From NCBI GenBank assembly GCA_014796735.1, contig JAAVIG010000026.1:1-6015 (forward strand): a stretch of DNA of 6,015 nucleotides, written 5' to 3'. How positions within the stretch are numbered: the stretch's first letter is position 1; each line of letters starts with the position of its first letter. This document shows, one piece after another, positions 1 through 4,655 of this stretch. This stretch comes from Oscillospiraceae bacterium (GTDB lineage Bacteria; Bacillota; Clostridia; Oscillospirales; Ruminococcaceae). Under the pieces are notes generated by a model, which was given only the letters and a program-made list of their open reading frames with translations, ran no database searches and was not told the DNA's origin. The translations under genes were made by a program, and so were the position numbers.

Positions 1-267
1 TTAGATCCGCTGTCAGATATGATGTTCGTGTTTCACAACCGCCATTGTGACAAGATCAAAATTCTGTATTGGGACAGAAACGGATTTTGCTTACTTTACA
101 AACGCATTGAAAAAGTAAAATTCCGTTTTCCGCGGCATATAACCGAGGACAAGTACACCGTCAGCGGGGAAGAATTGGAGTGGCTGCTGCAGGGACTGCA
201 TATTGAAGAGATCAAATATTACGAAAATTTGAAGGCACAAAAGTTTTCAACAGAAAAAGCGGTCTGA
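1..267 (+). CDS. tnpB: IS66 Orf2 (TnpB) accessory protein, 3' part
   Basis: This is the C-terminal 88 residues of the small IS66 Orf2/TnpB protein; the frame is open to the left edge, so the true start is upstream. The visible protein begins LDPLSDMMFVFHNRHCDKIK and continues with ILYWDRNGFCLLYKRIE, the signature of this family, followed by the conserved KFRFP and a C-terminal EELEWLLQGL helix. The usual length is about 115 residues, so roughly 25-30 residues are missing off the edge. The protein is needed for IS66 transposition in experimentally studied elements, but its biochemical role is not settled. The first in-window ATG (19) is internal. It ends in TGA, 125 bases before tnpC. Nothing visible suggests that this gene is damaged. 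Confidence 0.93.
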   Translation, partial: LDPLSDMMFVFHNRHCDKIKILYWDRNGFCLLYKRIEKVKFRFPRHITEDKYTVSGEELEWLLQGLHIEEIKYYENLKAQKFSTEKAV

Positions 268-307
268 ATTGAAGCATAATACACAAAAACGAACGAAATA
301 TTTCTCT

Positions 308-348
308 AAGAAAAAAGCCCGTAAAAACAAGCTTTTTTCTTGTTTTTA
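308..348 (+). promoter_or_regulatory. Two mutually exclusive hairpins upstream of tnpC
   Basis: Arm AAGAAAAAAGC (308-318) pairs perfectly with GCTTTTTTCTT (331-341). A second stem, TAAAAACAAG (322-331) with CTTGTTTTTA (339-348), overlaps it, so only one can form at a time. The first is followed by GTTTTTA and could be a weak terminator for orf2 or protect tnpC from outside transcription; the overlap resembles an attenuator. The pairing is seen directly; the function is inferred. Confidence 0.45.
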
Positions 349-357
349 TGGTATAAT
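349..357 (+). promoter_or_regulatory. Extended -10 promoter for tnpC
   Basis: TGGTATAAT is a perfect extended -10 (TG at 349-350, TATAAT at 352-357). No good -35 lies 17 bases upstream, which is tolerated with an extended -10. It sits about 36 bases before the tnpC start and directly after the overlapping hairpins. Confidence 0.5.
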
Positions 358-370
358 TAAAGAGGAAAAA

Positions 371-400
371 ATGTCGAAAGGAGTGAGTACAGATGTTTGA
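371..400 (+). other. Possible 9-codon leader ORF overlapping the tnpC start
   Basis: An ATG at 371 preceded by AGAGG (361-365) opens the frame MSKGVSTDV and stops at TGA 398-400. It overlaps the tnpC ribosome binding site (AAAGGAG, 377-383) and the tnpC ATG at 393 in another frame. Translation of it could limit tnpC initiation, but such short ORFs also occur by chance. Confidence 0.2.
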
Positions 401-863
401 AAATTTGTCGTATACCGAAATGTCGGCACGTCTGCACTACTCCGAAAAACATATAAAATATTTATCCGCTGAACTCACGAACGCGGAAGCAGAGATCAAT
501 GAACTGAAAAATGAGTTGAACCGCGTCAACGAACTGTTAAGATTAGCCGTAATGAAAACATATGCGTCCTCAAGCGAAAGAATTGAGAACTGCGGACAGC
601 TTTCCTTCTTTGAAGAAAATGAAGAAAATCCGGTTCCCATAAAGCAAGAGGTCAGATTATATCTTAGAGCGCCCAAGCGCAGCTATAAGGAAATATACAA
701 AAATTTACCGGTTGAGATCAAGGAATACGATATTTCGGATGTGGAAAAAATCTGCGATAGATGTCAATCGGAAATGGTTTGTATCGGCTATGACAGCTAT
801 CGTGAAATTGAATATACCCCTGCTGTGCTTAAGGTTATTGAACACAGAAGGAAAAAATATGCC

Positions 864-866
864 TGA
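864..866 (+). other. In-frame TGA at a zinc-finger cysteine of tnpC
   Basis: The codon stands exactly where IS66 transposases have the first cysteine of the second CxxC pair: the context is KKYA-stop-KKC. A single change of TGT or TGC to TGA explains it. The downstream reading frame is unchanged and clearly transposase. Confidence 0.85.
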
Positions 867-1067
867 AAAAAATGTGATCTGAACGGAATATCGGGAAATA
901 TTAAAACGGCTTTGTCACCACTGCCTTTGTTCGATCACAGCCTCGCGTCTCCGTCCTTGCTTGCGTATATAATCAATGAGAAATTTTGTAAAGCGGTTCC
1001 GTTGTATCGATTGGAACAAGAACTGCACAGAATGGGCGTCAATATCTCAAGACAATCTATGTCTAAT

Positions 1068-1176
1068 ACTATTAACCAATTAAAAATGGAAAAATGGTTT
1101 TTAATTGGTTAATAGTGCTTTGGGTGTAATAACCATTTTGACTTTATTTTTTCCTGTGTCAAAATGGTTATTAGTA
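1068..1176 (+). mobile_element. MITE-like insertion with two tandem hairpins inside tnpC
   Basis: A non-coding piece of about 109 bp interrupts the transposase between the codons for SN and W. TAAT occurs on both sides (1064-1067 and 1177-1180), so removing 113 bp restores the frame; the duplication could be TAAT or just TA. Its outer ends are near inverted repeats: TAATACTATTAACC (1064-1077) against TTATACTAATAACC in reverse complement of 1166-1179, 12 of 14 matching. Inside are a perfect 19-bp stem (1068-1086 with 1098-1116, loop 1087-1097) and a perfect 15-bp stem (1128-1142 with 1158-1172). With no ORF, it would need a transposase from elsewhere. A TA duplication would suit an IS630/Tc1-mariner type, but the family is not established. 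Confidence 0.8.
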
Positions 1177-2059
1177 TAATTGGCTGATTGCGGGAGCGGA
1201 GCTGCTGCGGCCGCTATATGACTGTATGCACGGTCTTTTGCTCCGGGAAAATATTATTCACGCGGACGAAATGCCGCTTCAAGTCAACCGTGTAAACGGC
1301 AGAGAAAAGCCTGTCAATGGGTATATGTGGCTTTACAGGACAGGGAAGTTTTCGGAAAGGCAAATAGTTTTGTACGATTACCGAAACGGAAGAAAGGGTG
1401 ATTATCCCGCGGAATTCCTAAAAAGCTTCTTTGGATATCTCCACTGCGACGGGCTGCGGCAATATGATGTGATAAACGCGGTCAGAGTAGGCTGTTGGGC
1501 GCACGTGAGACGGTATTTTAAGAATGCTTTGGACGTCCGGTGCGACAAAAGGGATTACACAACGTTAGCGGGGCAGGGATTTCTGAAAATCCAAGAAATT
1601 TTTGCGGCAGAGACCGAAAAATCCCCTTATTCTCTTGCTGAGATTGCCGCTATACGAAAAGAAAAATCTCAAAAGCTCACAGAGGATTTTTTTGAATGGT
1701 GTGAGAAAAGCCAAGGGATAGCTGTGCCCAAAAGCCTTACAGGAAAGGCGATATCCTATGCGTTGGGGCAGAAAAAATCTCTGACGGCTTTTCTGAACGA
1801 CCCAAGACTTGAACTTACAAACAATGCCGCCGAGCGCGCGATCAAACCTTTTGTGATCGGCCGTAAGAATTGGCCTTTTTCGAACAGCGAAAAAGGAGCA
1901 CAGGCGACTGCTGTGATTTATTCGGTTGTTGAAACGGCAAAGGCCGCGGGAGCAAAGCCGTTTGAATTTATTCGCCGTATTTTCGAGAAGCTGTGCAGCT
2001 GCGACTTTCGTTTGAAGAGCTTTTGCCTTGGAACATAAATTAAATGGAGGAATATTGAA

Positions 2060-2608
2060 ATGACACTAAGCAAAGAGGATGCGGAGCTTTTTTATGAGCT
2101 GTGGTTTCCGATTCTGGATTTTGTGAACGAAAAATTGAATGTGAATCCGGATATCGGTAAAATTCACGGGGCACAGAATCTGAACATCGTTGAAGTAAAG
2201 GAAATCGCAAATGCCTTGTGGGATAATGTGAAGCTAATTGATGAATATCTTGAAAAACACAGTTACGGATTTTCCAAGGAAAGCCTCGAAATTATAGAGG
2301 GGTGGAAAAGAAGGGTATGTGATGATTTTATACTTGAGAGGAATCTGAAATCGGGTTCAATTTTTATTTCCTCACATACTGAGGAGGTCTACCTTGTCAG
2401 CGGAATTATATCAAGCTGGGAGGAAATATTTTATTATCGTTCGCCGCCAATCATGCTCAGCGCCACTCTTATTCCGTTTCGCGGCGTTATTATTTCCGAC
2501 GGACTTGTCTCGGCTTATAACGTAGTGTTTGGTAAAAATTACTCAAGCGAGTGGAAGGATATTTATATGACTGCCAAAAAATCGGGTTCTATACATAAAG
2601 CTTTGTGA
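2060..2608 (+). CDS. Passenger protein of the IS66 element, unknown function (182 aa)
   Basis: I do not recognise a named family. The ORF is complete, with a clear GGAGG (2046-2050) nine bases before its ATG, and starts 16 bases after the repaired tnpC stop, so it is probably co-transcribed with tnpC. It lies between tnpC and the IS66 right end, making it cargo of the element rather than a host gene. The protein looks soluble, with no signal peptide or membrane segment. The N-terminal half is helical and acidic (KEDAELFYELWFPILDFVNE; NALWDNVKLIDEYLEKH). The C-terminal half is richer in strand-like stretches: SGSIFISS, EEVYLVSGIISSWEEIF, then MLSATLIPFRGVIISDGL and a basic tail DIYMTAKKSGSIHKAL. 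No catalytic motif or DNA-binding helix-turn-helix is evident. Unlike the adjacent tnpC it carries no visible lesion. A role in transposition control or in benefit to the host is possible but unproven. Confidence 0.8.
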   Translation: MTLSKEDAELFYELWFPILDFVNEKLNVNPDIGKIHGAQNLNIVEVKEIANALWDNVKLIDEYLEKHSYGFSKESLEIIEGWKRRVCDDFILERNLKSGSIFISSHTEEVYLVSGIISSWEEIFYYRSPPIMLSATLIPFRGVIISDGLVSAYNVVFGKNYSSEWKDIYMTAKKSGSIHKAL

Positions 2609-2612
2609 ACTT

Positions 2613-2658
2613 TTTACCGTATGGGTGCTGTTTTCTTTATTTTACCATATGGGTAGTG
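2613..2658 (+). repeat. Two 18-bp direct repeats, 28 bp apart, near the IS66 right end
   Basis: TTTACCGTATGGGTGCTG (2613-2630) and TTTACCATATGGGTAGTG (2641-2658) match at 15 of 18 positions and lie just inside the right terminal repeat. They could be subterminal transposase-binding sites; that is inference from position. Confidence 0.55.
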
Positions 2659-2667
2659 TGAGGAAAA

Positions 2668-2689
2668 GGTGGGCGGGTTTGACGTTTAC
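2668..2689 (+). repeat. IS66 right terminal inverted repeat
   Basis: The sequence ends GGGCGGGTTTGACGTTTAC; its reverse complement begins GTAAACGTC, fitting the IS66 terminal consensus GTAA-CGTC. It defines the boundary between the element and the host DNA starting GCTTTTTT. The matching left repeat is outside the window. Confidence 0.75.
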
Positions 2690-2721
2690 GCTTTTTTAAT
2701 TTCACGAAAGGAGCAAATCCT

Positions 2722-2853
2722 ATGTTTTTTATTAGCAACCCCGGTCTTCGAAAGCTTGAAGCCTCTATGCAAGAAACTCCCAACTTTCCGCCCAAAGGTA
2801 TGAAACTTGGAATTTATCGCACATATTTCCGATATGTTAATGCTGAGGCTTAA
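2722..2853 (+). CDS. Small hypothetical protein (43 aa) immediately after the IS66 end
   Basis: The ORF begins at ATG 2722 with a strong AAAGGAG (2707-2713) eight bases upstream and ends at TAA 2851-2853. The product begins MFFISNPGLRKLEASMQE and ends in a basic and aromatic stretch (KLGIYRTYFRYVNAEA). It has no membrane segment or signal peptide. I do not recognise the family. Its start codon is only 33 bases past the inferred IS66 end, so any promoter of its own may have been displaced by the insertion; transcription could now come from the element. A strong terminator begins 17 bases after the stop, which fits a real short transcription unit. It may instead be a remnant of a larger gene. 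Confidence 0.5.
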   Translation: MFFISNPGLRKLEASMQETPNFPPKGMKLGIYRTYFRYVNAEA

Positions 2854-2870
2854 AATTATGGATTTAAATC

Positions 2871-2912
2871 AAAAATAAGCGGCAATAATTTTGCTTATTG
2901 CCGCTTATTTTT
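2871..2912. terminator. Bidirectional intrinsic terminator
   Basis: AAAAATAAGCGGCAATAA (2871-2888) pairs perfectly over 18 bp with 2895-2912, with the six-base loop TTTTGC. T-runs lie at the end of each arm, so it can end both the rightward small ORF/IS66 transcripts and the leftward lysozyme transcript. Confidence 0.9.
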
Positions 2913-2950
2913 ACGTTTTGTTTACTTTGCACAAAAATTTGCAAGTTTTT

Positions 2951-2979
2951 CAAAATTTCAAAAGGCTGTTGAAATTTTG
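2951..2979. repeat. 10-bp inverted repeat downstream of the lysozyme gene
   Basis: CAAAATTTCA (2951-2960) and TGAAATTTTG (2970-2979) are perfect complements around a nine-base loop. The stem is AT-rich and has no good T-run on either strand, so I do not call it a terminator; it may stabilise the 3' end of the lysozyme mRNA. Confidence 0.4.
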
Positions 2980-3001
2980 GATTTTGCGTGTCAGACAACA
3001 C

Positions 3002-4054
3002 CTATAAAGAAAAATAATCCGCATTAACATACCCCATAAACCCATTATAAGCCGCCTTTCTCAGCTGCACTCCGTCTTTAGACACACTAAACTCCCTAAA
3101 AATAATAAACGTATCTCTGTTCGGGATAACCGTCAGCACATTGTCGCTTTTCGGAGACTCCCTTAAATTCAAAGCCGCCGTAGCCTTAGCCACCGCCCCC
3201 GCTCCATGACGGAAAATGCAATTTTCGTCTATCCAGCCGTAAACATTGGAGCTGTCGCCTATCAAGTGGAAGGGGTGAGCCGTACCGGGCGCGACATTGG
3301 TCACCTGCGCGGTTCCCGCCGTCCTTACCCTGCCCACAGGGCTATCCGATTCCGAAGCCGCGTAATGTCTTCCTCCGCTGAACAGCACCATATCTCCTAT
3401 ACCGGGCTCCGGTTCGGGCTCGCTTCCGCCCGGTCCGTTCTGATTATTTGCGGCGATTATGGCGGGATAATCCACATAGCAGATATTGCAGTCGATTTTT
3501 TCCCTTGCGCCGTAAATATAGTCCGCTCCCCACTGCCACATTTTTTGTCCGTAGTTGTACTTGCTCGGAATAGCGGGATCGTATGTCCAATTGGCAAGCC
3601 ACAGATCGTACCTGTTTAAAATTTTATCGCTTGATAAATTGTTTTCCAATATTGACGGATTGGCGTACAGCCCGCCGCGGTAATTTTCCTGTTCAACTCT
3701 TTCCAGAAAAGCAAGCGCTATATTGGTAAGCTTAGCTCGTGACAGACTCAAAACCTTCGGGTCTTCAATATCGTAAAAAACGGGATAAGTAAGCTTATAC
3801 GGCTTTATCAGACTTAACGCATGTTCCGCTTCTTTCCTCGCCTCCGCGGGAGTTCTTGCAAGGCAGTAGCAGTACACGCCAACATTCAGCCCCGCCTTTA
3901 CCGCGTTTTTTATATGGCTTTCAAACATATCGTCCGTTTTCTGACGGTACCCCGTGCGAATAATGGCAAAGGTTATGCCGCCCGATCTTATGCGTTCGAA
4001 ATCAAGATTCCTGTTTGCGTAAGAAATGTCGATTCCTCGTGTGGAAATATTCAT
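3002..4054 (-). CDS. GH25 muramidase (lysozyme) with endolysin-type module and SH3-like domain
   Basis: The predicted enzyme hydrolyses the bond between N-acetylmuramic acid and N-acetylglucosamine in peptidoglycan. The GH25 domain spans about residues 5-200: GIDISYAN near the N-terminus gives the conserved D9, and FYDIED gives D95 and E97, matching the Asp/Glu catalytic pair of the family; LWLANW and MWQWG are also typical. A Gly/Pro/Glu linker (about 204-219, GPGGSEPEPEPG) leads to a module at 220-281 (GDMVLFSGGRHY to VYGWIDENCIF) like that of many clostridial phage endolysins. Residues 287-350 are SH3-like (ALNLRESP, GYVNADYF) and probably bind the cell wall. No signal peptide is seen, so export would need a holin, lysis or another route. 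The start has AAAGGCGG (4062-4069, minus strand) seven bases upstream. No phage gene adjoins it; it may be a prophage remnant or a domesticated lysin. It stands alone, divergent from the ATPase gene. Confidence 0.92.
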   Translation of the reverse strand: MNISTRGIDISYANRNLDFERIRSGGITFAIIRTGYRQKTDDMFESHIKNAVKAGLNVGVYCYCLARTPAEARKEAEHALSLIKPYKLTYPVFYDIEDPKVLSLSRAKLTNIALAFLERVEQENYRGGLYANPSILENNLSSDKILNRYDLWLANWTYDPAIPSKYNYGQKMWQWGADYIYGAREKIDCNICYVDYPAIIAANNQNGPGGSEPEPEPGIGDMVLFSGGRHYAASESDSPVGRVRTAGTAQVTNVAPGTAHPFHLIGDSSNVYGWIDENCIFRHGAGAVAKATAALNLRESPKSDNVLTVIPNRDTFIIFREFSVSKDGVQLRKAAYNGFMGYVNADYFSL

Positions 4055-4093
4055 TTTTTGACCGCCTTTCTTAGTGATAGTATCAGATTGTAT

Positions 4094-4099
4094 ATTATA
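4094..4099 (-). promoter_or_regulatory. Candidate -10 box for the GH25 gene
   Basis: The minus strand reads TATAAT here, about 40 bases before the lysozyme start codon. The hexamer 17 bases upstream (GAACCA) is a poor -35, as expected for a promoter that depends on an activator. The CAC-box array lies upstream of it. Confidence 0.45.
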
Positions 4100-4147
4100 T
4101 TCTTAAAGGCGGCATATGGTTCTGTTATGTTAAAAAACATTTATAGG

Positions 4148-4313
4148 TTATTTTTCACTTTTATGTCACTAAAACAACACCTAATTAAAATAAACATAAA
4201 ATTATTTTTCACTATATTATCACTTATTTATCACGCTTTAAAAAATAATAACCAAAGCATTTTTCACTTAATTTTCACAGATTCAATTTATACGTCAAAA
4301 TTTACAATTTCAC
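4148..4313 (-). promoter_or_regulatory. Array of T-rich CAC boxes with 11-bp spacing
   Basis: On the plus strand TTTTTCAC or close variants recur (on the minus strand GTGAAAAA). CAC triplets start at 4156, 4167, 4178, then 4210, 4221, 4232, then 4265, 4276, and one more at 4311. Within groups the spacing is exactly 11 bases, and the groups begin 54 and 55 bases apart. The strongest boxes are TTATTTTTCAC at 4148-4158 and 4202-4212 and TTTTTCAC at 4260-4267. Eleven-base direct repeats are typical targets of PhoB/OmpR-family response regulators. The array begins about 50 bases upstream of the lysozyme -10. The pattern is seen directly; the binding protein is inferred. Confidence 0.6.
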
Positions 4314-4355
4314 GTTTTATAACACCGCATATGTGTTAAATTGAACCAAAAAATT

Positions 4356-4391
4356 AAATACAATGTTGCTAATTAAAACAACGCTGTATTT
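4356..4391. repeat. Imperfect 13-bp hairpin
   Basis: AAATACAATGTTG (4356-4368) faces CAACGCTGTATTT (4379-4391): 11 Watson-Crick pairs, one wobble and one mismatch, with a ten-base loop. A run of six T (minus strand) follows the left side, so it could act as a weak leftward terminator upstream of the array, shielding the lysozyme promoter region. Confidence 0.4.
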
Positions 4392-4467
4392 TATTTATTA
4401 TATGAAATTCTTTTTTTATGTCATGTCCGTTTGTATCTGCTCAATGTGAAAATTCCGCAATTTCCCC

Positions 4468-4498
4468 TTGATTTTTTTCCTGAAATATGCAATAATAT
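4468..4498 (+). promoter_or_regulatory. Candidate promoter toward the ATPase gene
   Basis: TTGATT (4468-4473) and AATAAT (4491-4496) are separated by 17 bases. It would give a leader of about 150 bases that includes the 4512-4548 hairpin. Confidence 0.35.
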
Positions 4499-4511
4499 AA
4501 ACAGGTATATC

Positions 4512-4548
4512 TTATACTAATCCCTTTTAGAAAAAGTGATTAGTATAA
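4512..4548. repeat. 37-bp hairpin sharing its ends with the MITE in tnpC
   Basis: TTATACTAATC (4512-4522) pairs perfectly with GATTAGTATAA (4538-4548); after one mismatch CTTTT pairs with AAAAG around a three-base loop. ATTAGTATAA at 4539-4548 is identical to 1170-1179 at the right end of the MITE-like insertion. It may be a minimal relative or an excision remnant. It lacks a T-run, so it is not a standard terminator. Confidence 0.6.
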
Positions 4549-4594
4549 CGCCGATTATGCCGCTGAGTGGTATTTTAGCGAATTCGGTCTATAT

Positions 4595-4600
4595 TATAAT
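4595..4600 (+). promoter_or_regulatory. Candidate proximal -10 box for the ATPase gene
   Basis: A perfect TATAAT lies 55 bases before the start codon, but no good -35 is present (ATTTTA at 4572-4577). A 13-base palindrome follows it at 4615-4627. Confidence 0.35.
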
Positions 4601-4614
4601 GGTATAGGCACATT

Positions 4615-4627
4615 GATCGATTCGATC
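4615..4627. promoter_or_regulatory. Short palindrome, possible operator
   Basis: GATCGA and TCGATC form a perfect inverted repeat around a central T. It lies between the candidate -10 (4595-4600) and the ribosome binding site, where a repressor would block transcription. With a 6-bp half-site, chance is not excluded. Confidence 0.3.
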
Positions 4628-4655
4628 GGCGGTGTTTCACGGAAAGGTACATAAA

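Larger units (their letters stand above)
393..2043 (+). pseudogene. tnpC: IS66 TnpC transposase, broken by nonsense codon, insertion and frameshift
   Basis: This is the DDE transposase of the IS66 element, now split. Translation would start at ATG 393 (AAAGGAG at 377-383). Residues 1-157 carry the N-terminal coiled coil (about 17-55) and half of the zinc finger (CDRC, C121 and C124). TGA at 864-866 then replaces the next expected cysteine; the same frame continues KKC and on to SRQSMSN. A 113-bp insertion follows base 1067. The protein resumes at 1181 as WLIAGAELLRPLYD in another frame and runs through the catalytic domain. The catalytic D is in HADE (1265-1267), the second D in HCDGL (1448-1450) and the E in NNAAERAIKPF (1832-1834); CWAHVRRYF is also conserved. 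The reading as found stops at 2038, but one added T near 2006-2008 gives the usual ending FEELLPWN and a stop at 2041-2043. With all lesions undone the product is 512 residues, a normal IS66 length. Confidence 0.93.
1..2689 (+). mobile_element. IS66-family insertion sequence, right-hand part (left end outside window)
   Basis: The order is orf2/tnpB, then tnpC, then a passenger gene, all on the plus strand, followed by a terminal sequence typical of IS66. The last 22 bases (2668-2689) read in reverse complement as GTAAACGTCAAACCCGCCC followed by ACC, matching the GTAA-CGTC start of IS66 terminal repeats. IS66 elements usually make 8-bp target duplications, so the predicted duplicated target is GCTTTTTT at 2690-2697; the left copy is not in view. 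This copy is probably immobile by itself because tnpC is broken, although its right end and catalytic residues survive. The family assignment is firm; the exact end is inferred from the motif alone. Confidence 0.88.
4055..4655. other. 600-bp AT-rich divergent intergenic region
   Basis: No convincing gene lies here. An open plus-strand frame through 4130-4339 gives low-complexity, Lys/Phe/Ile-rich protein with no independent support. The region instead holds a -10 box for the lysozyme gene, an 11-bp-spaced array of CAC boxes (4148-4313), hairpins at 4356-4391 and 4512-4548, candidate promoters toward the ATPase gene and a palindrome at 4615-4627. Confidence 0.7.

Noticed and set aside
866..872. 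Run of seven A after the TGA as a programmed frameshift site
   Set aside because: The transposase continues in the same frame on both sides, so no frame change is needed.
864..911. Selenocysteine reading of the TGA in tnpC
   Set aside because: No bacterial SECIS-like stem-loop is visible just after the codon, IS66 zinc fingers use cysteine, and two other lesions show that the gene is already decayed.
1068..1176. Tandem hairpins read as a CRISPR array or integron attC sites
   Set aside because: The stems differ from each other, there are no equal repeats with spacers, and the core attC sequences are absent; exact frame restoration on removal fits an inserted element.
3206..3619. Long plus-strand open frame inside the lysozyme gene
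   Set aside because: It is antisense to a clear GH25 coding region and has no recognisable protein features or ribosome binding site.
4130..4339. Plus-strand open frame with AAAGGCGG upstream, encoding an Ile/Lys/Phe-rich peptide
   Set aside because: The composition follows from the AT-rich DNA, the frame extends far upstream antisense to the lysozyme gene, and the 11-bp repeat structure is out of phase with codons.
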